From DATIYF01 sp035517775 (lineage in GTDB: Bacteria > Acidobacteriota > Terriglobia > Terriglobales > Acidobacteriaceae): a DNA stretch of 64,000 nt. Position 1 is the first letter of the stretch, and each line of letters begins with the position of its first letter. Where the stretch lies: positions 10,948 through 74,947 of the forward strand of contig DATIYF010000102.1 of assembly GCA_035517775.1 (NCBI GenBank). Direction: 5' to 3'. Made by a program: the position numbers and the translations under genes. Of the stretch, positions 51,961-61,223 are shown piece after piece. The notes under the pieces were generated by a model. That model saw nothing but the letters and a program-made list of their open reading frames with translations. It was not told the origin of the DNA and did no database searches.

Positions 51961-54900
51961 CTAAGCCGCCGTCGCGCCGCGCGCCGCATTGGCCCGCCGC
52001 ACGTCCGCAACGGGCTTCTCGTGCAGCAGCAGCTCGGTGGCCTGCACCCGCCGTTCGCTGTGGAACCAGCGCTGCACCACATTGTCATTGAGGAAGTTGG
52101 CGATGGCCAACAGGCTCATGCCCTGGTGGTGCGCCATCCAGCAGCGCACCAGGTGATGGCGGGGGCGCCAGAACCAGCGCCGCGAGGCGGCATAATCCGC
52201 GGCCTCATAGAATCCGTGGGCGCCAAACCATCCCATATCGGCCATCCAGCGCAGGTTTTGCAGCGCCGCCACCGGGTCCACGTTCAACGCCAGAAAAGTG
52301 GAATAAGGAGAGATCACCGGCGCCTTCATTTCGCGCTTGCCCAGCGCCAGATGAGGCAGCCCGAAGGCGTAGTACTGATAATTTCCGGCTTCGTCGAATT
52401 TGTAATAAGCCGACTCGGAAATCCCCCAGGGTACATGCCGCTTGGCGGCATAGGCCTGTTGCGAGCGCACTACCGCCGCGCGCGAGCGCTCGAGCAGGGT
52501 GTTGGAATAGGAGCGCAGCCACAAGCCCGGCATAAGGTACTCGAACATGGTCCCCGACCATGAGAGCAGTACCGGGCGGCCTTCATCCAGAGTATGCGCC
52601 CGGCCCAGCAGGAACCAGCTTTCCTGGGGAATGTCGTCTTTGGCGATGGCGGCGAAGATCGCCGTGCGCGATTCTGTGGCCAGCAGATCGTAGCAGGCCG
52701 ATTGCAGCTTTCCGCTATCCACGTCAAAGCCCACCGACATCATTTTCCGCCTGCGGTTGAAGAGGAAGCCGAATTCCATGTGCTCGGCGAGCTTTCCGGT
52801 TTCGAGGGCCACCAGGCGCAAGTCGCGAATCAGGTTCACGACATTCGCCCGCGCCGCCGGAAGCACCTGGAGCAGGCGGGAATAGAGCGGCGCATGCTCG
52901 TCCGCATCGGTCGAGCGCAAGGCCCGCTCCAGGCCCTCTTCCAGCCTGGACATGAAGTTGGGCAATTGTTCCAGAGAAAGGGTCTCGCTTGCGGTCAGGC
53001 CCAGGCCCGAGTTCAGCCGCAAGGGCGAGAATTCAGGCAGAAGCCAGGGCAGGCAGCCGTTGACCAGCTGGCGAACTGCACGCACGCGCCGCTGCGCTTC
53101 CTCCAGGAACCAGCCTGTATCTTCCTCGCGCACCCCCGCGCGCGCGCCCCTTGGTTTAGCGGTGACGCGCGAAACGGAGAGGGCCGCATCATCCAGGCTG
53201 AGAATGGCCTGCAGCCAGTTTGCCGACCTGAGCTTCTTTTGCAGCGAGGCAAGCTGCCGCCGCGGCAGGGTGCGGAGCTGCAGCAGTTCGCGCAGATAAT
53301 CGAGCAGGCCCTCGCGCAGCCGGGCGTGCACCAGCGGCCGGCGCAGGGTTTCCAGGCAGCCCTGCTGCAAGGTCCAGAGCGAGGCCAGCAGATTGCCGCT
53401 ATCCACCGAAGAGACGAACTGGGGAGCCAGCGGCTGCAGGGTGCGCGTGTCATACCAGTTCAGCAGATGCCCGCGGTACTTCTTCAACTGCTCGATGGTG
53501 GCCAGCGTGCGCAGCGTCTGCTCGGCGAACTCGGGCAGGCAGAGATAGCCGAATTCGCACGCCACCTGGCGGGCGTTCAACAGCAATCCCAGGTTGGTGG
53601 GCGAGACCCGCGCGGCCACCGCCGGCGGTTCTTCCTGCACGTTATCCGGAAGCAGCCAGTGATGCTCCTCGCTGCTGAACTCGGCAAAATATCTCCAGGT
53701 ACGCAAGGCCGCGCTGCGCAGAAAGCGCACATCTTTCTGGGAAGCTTCGGCGCGAGGCGCCACCGAAGGCTGGTTCAGCCATGAGGCCACAGGCTTGCTG
53801 CAAAACCACAGCAGCAGCACCGGAATCGCCGCCGGCAGCGCTGCCGGGCGAGCCAGGGCCACCAGCGCGCCCAGGGCGATGGCCAGCAGGGGGATCAGGT
53901 TGAGGTAAGTATCCACCGGCGCCTGGCGCTCGCTTCCCATCTCCGCCTGGGCGGCGGTCTCCCACTCGAGAAGCCGCTCGCGAGTTACCAGGCGGCGCAC
54001 CGAGGCGCGCACCACGGCGTCGAGCGCCAGCAGCATCTGGTGGGCCAGAAACACGAAATTGAGAAACACGCTGATGTTGGCGACATAGAATGCGCTCAGC
54101 GATTCGCGCGCCGTCCGCATCTTGCGGGTGAAGGCGGCCCGCAACAGGCCAAAAACAAGCTGGAACCACACCGGCACAAACAGGATGGCGAGAGCCGCCA
54201 GCGTCCAGTGCCCCGGGGTTCCCACCGCGGCCAGCCAGCCGAAGACCAGCAAGACGAACGTGGCGGGCTCGACCAGGCTGCGGCGCAGATTGTCGAAGAT
54301 CTTCCACCAGGAAATCAGGGAAAGCGGGTTGGGGACGCGGGCGCCCGATTCATTGCGCACCCGCGGGAACAGCCAGCCCGCAATTTGCCAGTCCCCGCGC
54401 AGCCAGCGGTGTTTGCGGCGGTTGAAGGCGCTGTAGTGCGAGGGATAGTCCTCGATTACTTCAATATCGCTGGCCAGCCCGGCGCGGGCATAGGCGCCCT
54501 CGATCAGATCGTGGCTGAGCAGAGCATTGCGCGGGAAGCGGCGGCTCAGCACCTTGAACACCGCATCCACTTCGTAAATTCCCTTGCCGGTGAAACTGCC
54601 CTCGCCGTAAAGATCCTGGTAGGCGTCGGAGATGGCGCGGGTGTAAATGTCCAGGCCGGTTTCACCCGCGTAAATCGCGGCCAGGCGGGAGCGGGCGGTG
54701 CTCTGCACGCTGACCCCCACCCGCGGCTGCAGGATTCCGTAGCCCTCAACCACGATATTTTTCTCGGGATCAATGATGGCCTGGTTCAGAGGATGCGCCA
54801 TGGCTCCGATCATGCGCCGCGCCGAGCCCCGCGGCAGTTCGGTATCAGAATCGAGCGTGATCACGAAACGCACCTCGGGGAGAACCGAGGCGTCGCCGAT

Positions 54901-56469
54901 CTTCACCGGGAAGCTGTCAAATTGGCCGCGCAGCAGGTTGTTCAAATCGAGCAGTTTGCCGCGTTTGCGCTCCCAGCCCATCCACACTCGCTCGCGCGGG
55001 TTATAGACGCGATGGCGATGCAGTAAGAAGAATGAGCCCATGTTGCGGCCGGCATATTTCGCGTTCAGTTCTTTGATCAGGGCGGAGCAGAGATCAATCA
55101 GCGGGCTCTCTTCCGAGGCTGGCTCCCGCGCATCCGGCAGGTCGCTCAGCAGGGCGAAGTGCAGGTTGGGATCGTGGTTTCCAAGGAAGCGCACTTCCAG
55201 GTCTTCCACCAGTCCATGCACCTGCTCTTCATTCAACAGCAGGCAGGGCACGGCCACCAGGCTGGTGCAATCCTCGGGAATACCCTCGGAAAAATCCATC
55301 TTGGGGAGAATTTCCGCCGGCATCAGCGCCGTGGTCAGGTAGTTCATCAACTGGGCCGCGCTTTGCGAACTGGGCAGCAGCAGGACCAGCATGGCCAGCA
55401 GGATCAGCAGGGGAGCGCTGTACGCATCGGTCAGAAACCACACCGCGGCCGACATGATCACCAGGGTGAGGATTTCAATGCCCGGCAGGAAGAACTCATC
55501 CGGATGGCCGCGCAGCCATGCCTGTAACTTCTGGAAGAATGGAGCGCGATAGCCTACCCGCTCATAAAGGCTGGCCTTGCCCGCGCCCAGAAGGTAGTAG
55601 CCGACGTGGGACTCGCGCAGCGCGACGCGGGCGTCTTTATAGTCGCGGCGTTGCGCTTCCCGCGCCAGCTTTACCGCCTCACGCGCCACGTCGGTCTCGC
55701 TGAAATCGGAGTGCCGCGCGATCTGCGAGAGCTTTTTACGGTAAAGGTCACGGCTGTCGAAATCCATCTCGCCGTAGCTGCCGGCGGGGTCTTCGCGCAG
55801 AACATGATCCAGCTGAATTAGGGGCTCGAGAATCTCCCGCCAGGAAATCTGGCTGATATCGCGCAGGCTGCGGATGCACACGCCCACGCCGTGCTCGCCG
55901 GCGGGGTCGGTGACGGCGCGCCCGCCTCGCGCCGCAATCCTTTCCAGCAGCACCAGGCGCAGCGCCGGCACCAGTCCCCAGAGCTCGCGAATTTCCAGAA
56001 TCACCGTGCTCTGAAAGGCTTGAATGAAGGAAGAAAATTCCTCCTCACCGAAGCGATACTCCGTGGCTACGAGATAGCCTTCGGCAACCGCCAGCACCCG
56101 GGGAACGACTTCGCCCCCGGCGTTGCGCACGTGGGGGATCTTTCTCAGCCGTTTGAAGGCCTCGCCCAGGCTTTGCTGCTCGGTATCGAGCAAACGCACG
56201 TTGTCGTAAAGCCAGCGAAAGTCATCGGAAACGCCGGATTCGGGCAGAGGCGAAGCGGTAGCGCGGAAAATCGGCTTCAGGGCCTCGCGCACCGCGTACA
56301 AGCGCTCATAAAAAAGGTTGGAAGAGCGCACGCTGGGCAGCCAGGGCAGGTTCTGCGCCAGGTCCTCGGCTTTGACCCGCAGGGTGGGAGAATCCCAGAA
56401 GGCCGCGTCGGGCGCCGCCAGGTGCTCTGCCTCCGCCATCATGATCTCAAGACGACTGTTCTGTGGCAT
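51961..56469 (-). CDS. NdvB-like glucan synthase (GT84) with glycoamylase domain, lacking GH94
   Basis: This 1502-residue membrane protein has an N-terminal helical region (1-330) and paired membrane helices near 345-395. A GT84 glycosyltransferase domain follows (LDSDTELPRGSARRMIGAM, SHDLIEGAYARAGLASD, RKHRWLRGDWQIAGW). More helices lie at about 720-780 and 820-910, and the C-terminal glycoamylase-like domain (about 1240-1480) has SWSGTMFEYLMPGLWLRS and WMAHHQGMSLLAI. Full cyclic beta-1,2-glucan synthases are near 2800 residues, with a GH94 phosphorylase that sets ring size. That domain is absent here and no remnant is seen downstream. The product is probably a beta-1,2-linked or related glucan. 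Confidence 0.85.
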   Translation of the reverse strand: MPQNSRLEIMMAEAEHLAAPDAAFWDSPTLRVKAEDLAQNLPWLPSVRSSNLFYERLYAVREALKPIFRATASPLPESGVSDDFRWLYDNVRLLDTEQQSLGEAFKRLRKIPHVRNAGGEVVPRVLAVAEGYLVATEYRFGEEEFSSFIQAFQSTVILEIRELWGLVPALRLVLLERIAARGGRAVTDPAGEHGVGVCIRSLRDISQISWREILEPLIQLDHVLREDPAGSYGEMDFDSRDLYRKKLSQIARHSDFSETDVAREAVKLAREAQRRDYKDARVALRESHVGYYLLGAGKASLYERVGYRAPFFQKLQAWLRGHPDEFFLPGIEILTLVIMSAAVWFLTDAYSAPLLILLAMLVLLLPSSQSAAQLMNYLTTALMPAEILPKMDFSEGIPEDCTSLVAVPCLLLNEEQVHGLVEDLEVRFLGNHDPNLHFALLSDLPDAREPASEESPLIDLCSALIKELNAKYAGRNMGSFFLLHRHRVYNPRERVWMGWERKRGKLLDLNNLLRGQFDSFPVKIGDASVLPEVRFVITLDSDTELPRGSARRMIGAMAHPLNQAIIDPEKNIVVEGYGILQPRVGVSVQSTARSRLAAIYAGETGLDIYTRAISDAYQDLYGEGSFTGKGIYEVDAVFKVLSRRFPRNALLSHDLIEGAYARAGLASDIEVIEDYPSHYSAFNRRKHRWLRGDWQIAGWLFPRVRNESGARVPNPLSLISWWKIFDNLRRSLVEPATFVLLVFGWLAAVGTPGHWTLAALAILFVPVWFQLVFGLLRAAFTRKMRTARESLSAFYVANISVFLNFVFLAHQMLLALDAVVRASVRRLVTRERLLEWETAAQAEMGSERQAPVDTYLNLIPLLAIALGALVALARPAALPAAIPVLLLWFCSKPVASWLNQPSVAPRAEASQKDVRFLRSAALRTWRYFAEFSSEEHHWLLPDNVQEEPPAVAARVSPTNLGLLLNARQVACEFGYLCLPEFAEQTLRTLATIEQLKKYRGHLLNWYDTRTLQPLAPQFVSSVDSGNLLASLWTLQQGCLETLRRPLVHARLREGLLDYLRELLQLRTLPRRQLASLQKKLRSANWLQAILSLDDAALSVSRVTAKPRGARAGVREEDTGWFLEEAQRRVRAVRQLVNGCLPWLLPEFSPLRLNSGLGLTASETLSLEQLPNFMSRLEEGLERALRSTDADEHAPLYSRLLQVLPAARANVVNLIRDLRLVALETGKLAEHMEFGFLFNRRRKMMSVGFDVDSGKLQSACYDLLATESRTAIFAAIAKDDIPQESWFLLGRAHTLDEGRPVLLSWSGTMFEYLMPGLWLRSYSNTLLERSRAAVVRSQQAYAAKRHVPWGISESAYYKFDEAGNYQYYAFGLPHLALGKREMKAPVISPYSTFLALNVDPVAALQNLRWMADMGWFGAHGFYEAADYAASRRWFWRPRHHLVRCWMAHHQGMSLLAIANFLNDNVVQRWFHSERRVQATELLLHEKPVADVRRANAARGATAA

Positions 56470-56486
56470 TTTTCTCCACTTAAGTC

Positions 56487-58307
56487 CTAGCGATAACTGG
56501 CCGCCTGCATCTCGAACATTTCCGCATAGCGCCCGCCCAGGCTAGCCAGCTCCAGGTGGCTTCCCTCTTCCGCAATGCTGCCGTTTTCCAGCACTACGAT
56601 GCGGTCAGCCATGCGCACGGTCGAAAAGCGATGGGAGATAAACAGGGCCATCTTGCCGGCTGTAAGTTCGGCGAAGCGCTCAAACACGGCAAATTCGCTG
56701 CGGGCGTCAAGAGCCGCCGTGGGCTCATCCAGAATCAGCACCTGGGCGTCACGCAGGTAAGCCCGGGCGAGCGCGACCTTTTGCCATTCCCCGCCGGAAA
56801 GGTCCACTCCGCCCTCGAAGCGCCGCCCCAGCATCTGCTCGTATCCCCCCGGCAGCCGGCTGATCACGGCGTCGGCCATGCTCTTTTGCGCCGCCGTCTC
56901 CACCAGGCGCCGATTCTCCACCAGGTCAATCTGCCCGACCCCGATATTTTCCCGCGCCAGCATCTCGTAGCGCATGAAATCCTGGAATATGACGCCGATT
57001 TCGCGGTAAAGGTCTTCCAGCTTATACTCCCGCAGATCGACGCCATCGAGCAGGATCTGGCCCTCGACCGGATCGTACAGCCGGGTCATGAGTTTCACTA
57101 CCGTAGTTTTGCCCTCGCCGTTTTCGCCCACCATGGCCACCCGCTCTCCCGGCCGCAGCGAGAAATTGAAATCACGCAGCACCAGGCGCGAGCTGCCGGG
57201 ATAGCGGAAGCCTACCTTGCGAAACTCAAAGCCCTGGCTGATCGGCCGGGGCATGGGCAAGGCATTGGGCTGGGAGCGGATGGTCGGCTGCATCTCGAAG
57301 AAAGCCAGCAAGTCGGTGAGAAATAAGGCCTGGTCGGCAATGCCGGAGAGGGTGGAAAATATCTGCTGAATATTGGAACTGGCCTGCTGAATCGCGCTTA
57401 CCAGCAGGTAGAACGCGCCAATGGTGATTCCACCCGAAAGCGTGCGCAGGATGACCAGCACATACGCGCCGTAATAGCCTGAGGTGCTGATCACTGACAG
57501 CAGAGAGCCCACCCGCAGCTTGCGGCGCGCCAGATCAACGTCTTCCTTATAGATCTGGTCGGAGAGGCCGGTGAAGCGGCCGACCAGGAAGTCCTTCAAC
57601 CCGAACAATTTCAATTCCTTGGCTGCCTCTTTGCTGCCGCCCAGAACGCGCAGGTAATCGAGCTGCCGCCGCACCGGAGTCTGGCGGAAATTCTTGGCAT
57701 ACCCGAGGAAGGCAAAGTGGCTTTCTCCCAGAAAGGCCGGGACCACGCCTGCGATGAGCAGCAGCATCAGCCAGGGAGAATAAGCGACGATCGCCACCGA
57801 CATCGAAAGGGCGGTCACGACCTGCTGCTCCAGCCGCCCGATGGACTGGATCATGCCCAGCCGGTCGGTGGCTTGCACTCGGGCGCGCTCCAGCCGGTCG
57901 TAGAAGACGGGGTCTTCGTATGCGATCAGATCCAGTTCAGTGGCATGTTTCATCACCAGGATGCTGACGTGCCGGGTGTATTTATCCGCCAGAAGAGCGT
58001 CGAAATAGTCAATGGCGCGGGCCAGCACGCTGCCGCTGACCGCCAGGGTGAATTCGGTGGCGACCAGCCACCAGAAATGAGGTTGCAGCGGCTGATGGCC
58101 GGAGACGACCCGCACGATGCCGTCAATGATCAGCTTGCCGACCCAGAGAATGGCGATCGGCAGGAGCGAGGCCAGCAGGCGGAACACAAAGCCGAAGGTC
58201 ACCACGGCCGGACCGGAGTCCCAGAGAATTTTGAGCACGGGCGGGATATTGCGCATGGCAGATAGACGTTCTGCCCACCCGCCTCCGGCGTTTCTCGAAC
58301 TCGCCAT
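56487..58307 (-). CDS. ABC exporter, fused membrane and ATPase domains
   Basis: The 606-residue half-transporter has six membrane helices (residues about 25-310) and a C-terminal ATPase: Walker A GENGEGKTTVVKL, signature VDLSGGEWQKVALARAYLRD, Walker B VLILDEPTAALDARS and the H-loop in MALFISHRFST. It is 17 bases upstream of the NdvB-like gene on the same strand. Cyclic glucan exporters NdvA/ChvA are ABC half-transporters of this type, so glucan export is a reasonable inference, although the ATPase core alone does not show the substrate. I chose M at 58307; an upstream start at 58352 is possible. Confidence 0.88.
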   Translation of the reverse strand: MASSRNAGGGWAERLSAMRNIPPVLKILWDSGPAVVTFGFVFRLLASLLPIAILWVGKLIIDGIVRVVSGHQPLQPHFWWLVATEFTLAVSGSVLARAIDYFDALLADKYTRHVSILVMKHATELDLIAYEDPVFYDRLERARVQATDRLGMIQSIGRLEQQVVTALSMSVAIVAYSPWLMLLLIAGVVPAFLGESHFAFLGYAKNFRQTPVRRQLDYLRVLGGSKEAAKELKLFGLKDFLVGRFTGLSDQIYKEDVDLARRKLRVGSLLSVISTSGYYGAYVLVILRTLSGGITIGAFYLLVSAIQQASSNIQQIFSTLSGIADQALFLTDLLAFFEMQPTIRSQPNALPMPRPISQGFEFRKVGFRYPGSSRLVLRDFNFSLRPGERVAMVGENGEGKTTVVKLMTRLYDPVEGQILLDGVDLREYKLEDLYREIGVIFQDFMRYEMLARENIGVGQIDLVENRRLVETAAQKSMADAVISRLPGGYEQMLGRRFEGGVDLSGGEWQKVALARAYLRDAQVLILDEPTAALDARSEFAVFERFAELTAGKMALFISHRFSTVRMADRIVVLENGSIAEEGSHLELASLGGRYAEMFEMQAASYR

Positions 58308-58726
58308 TCCTGGATACCTGGGTTGACCGCGCCCGGCTTGTTGACTGACCACTAAAGATGCTTAACGACCGGCTTAGGGTTTTTGATCACCATGGAGGGT
58401 ACCGCCTCGAGTGCGATCGTCCCCGAAGCAGACCGACTCGTTAAAAGCTGATTCACGTTGAATGCCGACTTGCAGTTTGGCCCCTTTGTGAAAGAACTTT
58501 TCACAGCTTACCGCGATCTTTAAGGTTTGTCTTGGGTATTCCCTTTAGGGTCTAGGCCTTAGCCGCGGACAAGCCGTCCCCATTTGGCGCCTTTCAAACC
58601 AGGCAACGGAGATAACTTCCGCTGCTGCTTATAGTTTCCGCTCTTCTCCCGCGAAAAAATTTCACTGTTTCAGGCAAGAAATCTACGGAAGAAACTTGCG
58701 GCGCGCTCGATGAGGCTCACGCCGCT
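58308..58726. other. 419-base gap between glucanase and exporter genes
   Basis: No coding frame is convincing. It contains an inverted repeat at 58487-58505 (described separately) and a 12-base sequence at 58426-58437 that recurs at 63477-63488. The promoter of the exporter/synthase pair should lie here. Confidence 0.45.
58487..58505. repeat. Inverted repeat TGTGAAA-N5-TTTCACA
   Basis: A perfect 7-bp dyad with a 5-base centre lies upstream of the exporter gene. Its ends look like Crp half-sites, but their spacing (N9) differs from the N6 of the 29-42 kb elements, so a different dimeric regulator or a chance hairpin is as likely. Confidence 0.45.
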
Positions 58727-60070
58727 CTAATACTCGGCGAAGGAATACTCTTTGAAACCGGCGCGCGCCATGCCGCGCCTGGCCTCAGGGTTCTTCATGA
58801 AAGTCTCCCAGACAAAGCCGGTGCGGGCGTTTTCCGCCATCACCATGGTGATGCCGGTATCAATGCCGATCACGTCGGTGTCGTACCACTTTTTGAGAGG
58901 ATTGAAAGCGTTCACGAAGCCGTACTGGCACCAGGCATTGCCGTAGCGGGCCCTGATGTTGCGCAGCACACGCATCACCGGCTGAGAGAGAAAGGGAATC
59001 GAACCCCCGGGAGCGCTGGGCACCACGGTGCCGTCAATCGGGCCCATGGCGGGCGGGCCGCCCCAGATCACGTAGCCATCCTCGGAGTCGGAAGCGGTGA
59101 TTCCCCAGAGATCGTCGCTGTAGTCGGGAAACTCGCGCGACAGTTCCAGGCAGAACAGGCGATGCGCGTCGGTGGCGATCACCGAGTTCTGGAAGTAATC
59201 CGCATAGGCATCCTGCTTGTAGCGAAAATCGAACCACGCCTGTGAATACTGATGGACGAACAGAGGGGCGAAGGCGCCGATGTAGCGCAGGCCGTCATAC
59301 TCAAAGGTCAGCCGCTTCCAGGCCGTCCAGGTGCTGGCCCGCAAGGGATGAGAGTAAGACCCCATGCCCAGCAGGTACATCATCATCAGCTCGCTGTAAT
59401 AATCCCAGCGGGAAGGCAAAAAACCGACCTCTGGGGTCCAGCCATGGGGCAGAAGCGGGGTATCCTCGGAAAGCCAGGTCCAGTCCACGCGATCGAAGAT
59501 CTGCCGCGCCAGGCGCTCGATTTCCGGGTCGCGAAAGTACTGGCGGCAGGTAAGAATTCCGCACAGCAGGATGGCCGTATCCACCGAGGATACTTCCGAA
59601 TCCCACACCCGCTCGCCGGTATTGATGTTGGCCCAGTGATAAAAAAATCCGCGATGGTTGGGCAGCGTCCGCCAAAGAAACTTCAGGGTGGTCAGCACCC
59701 GCTCCTGGGCGTCAGGATGTGCGACAAAACCGCGCCGGTCGCCGATGCACAGCGCGGTCAGCCCAAAGCCGGTGGCGGCAATGCTGCCCACGATGCGGTT
59801 GTCGCTGGCGCGCACGTTGCAGCGGTCTTTCACCAGGCCGGTGAGGGGATTCGCCTGCTCCCAGAAGAAACGGAAGTTTGCGCTTTCCAGGTCCTGCAGA
59901 AAATTGTCATCGTCTGCACTCAGCTTGGTGGCGTAGGGCGGCTTGGCGGGAATATTTTGCGGCGGGGCCAGGGCCCAGGCCAGCTTCGCCGCCGGCCAGC
60001 ACGCGCCCGCACCCAGGATTTGCTGCAAAATCCTGCGGCGCGTCAGTCTGGTAGAAGTGGAACCTTGCAT
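58727..60070 (-). CDS. Exported glycoamylase-family protein (GH144-like beta-1,2-glucanase)
   Basis: The 447-residue protein has a Tat-like signal (TRRRILQQILGAGACWPAA). The catalytic region contains ANFRFFWEQANPLTGLVKDR, GFGLTALCIGDRRGFV, FFYHWANINTGERVWDSEVS, VDTAILLCGILTCRQYF, LWGITASDSEDGYVIWGGPP and GIDTGITMVMAENARTGFVW, all typical of the PF10091/GH144 family that includes endo-beta-1,2-glucanases. The same type of domain ends the NdvB-like protein nearby. Periplasmic trimming or turnover of the cluster's glucan is inferred. Confidence 0.85.
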   Translation of the reverse strand: MQGSTSTRLTRRRILQQILGAGACWPAAKLAWALAPPQNIPAKPPYATKLSADDDNFLQDLESANFRFFWEQANPLTGLVKDRCNVRASDNRIVGSIAATGFGLTALCIGDRRGFVAHPDAQERVLTTLKFLWRTLPNHRGFFYHWANINTGERVWDSEVSSVDTAILLCGILTCRQYFRDPEIERLARQIFDRVDWTWLSEDTPLLPHGWTPEVGFLPSRWDYYSELMMMYLLGMGSYSHPLRASTWTAWKRLTFEYDGLRYIGAFAPLFVHQYSQAWFDFRYKQDAYADYFQNSVIATDAHRLFCLELSREFPDYSDDLWGITASDSEDGYVIWGGPPAMGPIDGTVVPSAPGGSIPFLSQPVMRVLRNIRARYGNAWCQYGFVNAFNPLKKWYDTDVIGIDTGITMVMAENARTGFVWETFMKNPEARRGMARAGFKEYSFAEY

Positions 60071-60228
60071 CCTGTCTTTACTTTGATCTTAAACGATCTT
60101 CCCCCGGCCCAGACAAGCATTCCATGGCGAATGCGGGTGCGGTTGACGCCTTGTATTCCTGGTTGCTGCGGCGCGCAGGGCGGGCGCGCAAGATGCCGTC
60201 GTAAGATAGAGCAGAGGGGTGAGAACGA

Positions 60229-61215
60229 TTGAAGCGCAGATCGAGGATCGTCGGCTGGAGCACGGTGGCCGCGGTCTTTGTCGCAGCAGTTCTTCTGGTT
60301 CTGCTTTACTCGCGCATCCGCCAGCCGGTCACGCTGCGCGGCGCGGTGGTGCTGCAGGATACCGACCCCCGGCGCGAGGCCCCCATCTCGGGCGTGAAGG
60401 TGCACGCCAGCAGCGACGGCGCCAAGTTGACCGCGACTTCTGACGCTTCGGGCTTCTTCATGCTCACCCTGCCGGTCTGGGTGCGCCGGGGCCAGCCGGT
60501 GAACTTTCAATTCGAGCATGCCGGCTACTGGCCGCTGACCGTGCACGAATTCGTGAGCGACCAGCTTTACGTCATCCACCTGCTGCCGGTAACGCCCTCC
60601 GTGCATCCCGCGCCCAACGAGCCCCATGCCGTCGTGGGCAACGTGCGCATCCGCTATTCCATCAAGACCATGACCACGGTGAATATCGGCAGCGTGGTCA
60701 AGACCTTCCAGGTCCGCAATGCCGGCAACGTTCCCTGCAAAGGCCGGCACCCCTGCTCCCCCAATGGCAAATGGAAGGCCGCCCTCGGCACCGAAACCCT
60801 CGATGCCGGTTCGGGCAACGAATTTGAGAACGCTCGCGCCTCATGCATCGCCGGCCCCTGCCCCTTCACCAAGATCGAGAAAGAACAGCTCGCGGATAAC
60901 GGCCAGAAGCTGGTCGTGACCGCGCGTACGTGGTCTGATACTGCGACTTTTCTGCTCGAAGCCGAAGTCTTTCAGCCCATGATCAGCCAGATTGTGCACC
61001 AGTCTTACCCGGTAATTTTCGGCCGCACGCTGAGCTTCACGCTGCCGGGCTCCGCGGAAGGGGTGAGTATTCTCGCCGATGTCAACGGGCAGAGTATCGT
61101 CTTCCCACTCGGGCCGGCCATTTACCTGAGTTGGGCGAACTGCAGCGCGACCCTCAATCCTGACCAGGCGAAGGTTTATCGCTGCGAGCTGAAGCCCGGG
61201 TACCAGTTCCGCTGA
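60229..61215 (+). CDS. Membrane-anchored protein with carboxypeptidase-regulatory-like domain
   Basis: The 328-residue protein has an N-terminal membrane anchor (VGWSTVAAVFVAAVLLVLLY). An Ig-like regulatory domain (residues about 35-125; VTLRGAVVLQDTDPRREAPI) follows. I do not recognise the C-terminal 200 residues, which carry several Cys (VPCKGRHPCSP, SCIAGPCPF) that may pair. The start is TTG at 60229 with GAGGGGTGAG upstream. It precedes glucokinase by eight bases and is probably co-transcribed, but no function can be assigned. Confidence 0.65.
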   Translation: MKRRSRIVGWSTVAAVFVAAVLLVLLYSRIRQPVTLRGAVVLQDTDPRREAPISGVKVHASSDGAKLTATSDASGFFMLTLPVWVRRGQPVNFQFEHAGYWPLTVHEFVSDQLYVIHLLPVTPSVHPAPNEPHAVVGNVRIRYSIKTMTTVNIGSVVKTFQVRNAGNVPCKGRHPCSPNGKWKAALGTETLDAGSGNEFENARASCIAGPCPFTKIEKEQLADNGQKLVVTARTWSDTATFLLEAEVFQPMISQIVHQSYPVIFGRTLSFTLPGSAEGVSILADVNGQSIVFPLGPAIYLSWANCSATLNPDQAKVYRCELKPGYQFR

Positions 61216-61223
61216 GCCAACGC

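Noticed and set aside
51961..51975. Glucan synthase stop as a frameshift truncation
   Set aside because: No GH94-like coding sequence follows in any frame in the 289-base gap before the next gene, so a recent frameshift is not supported; a short natural form or older deletion is more likely.
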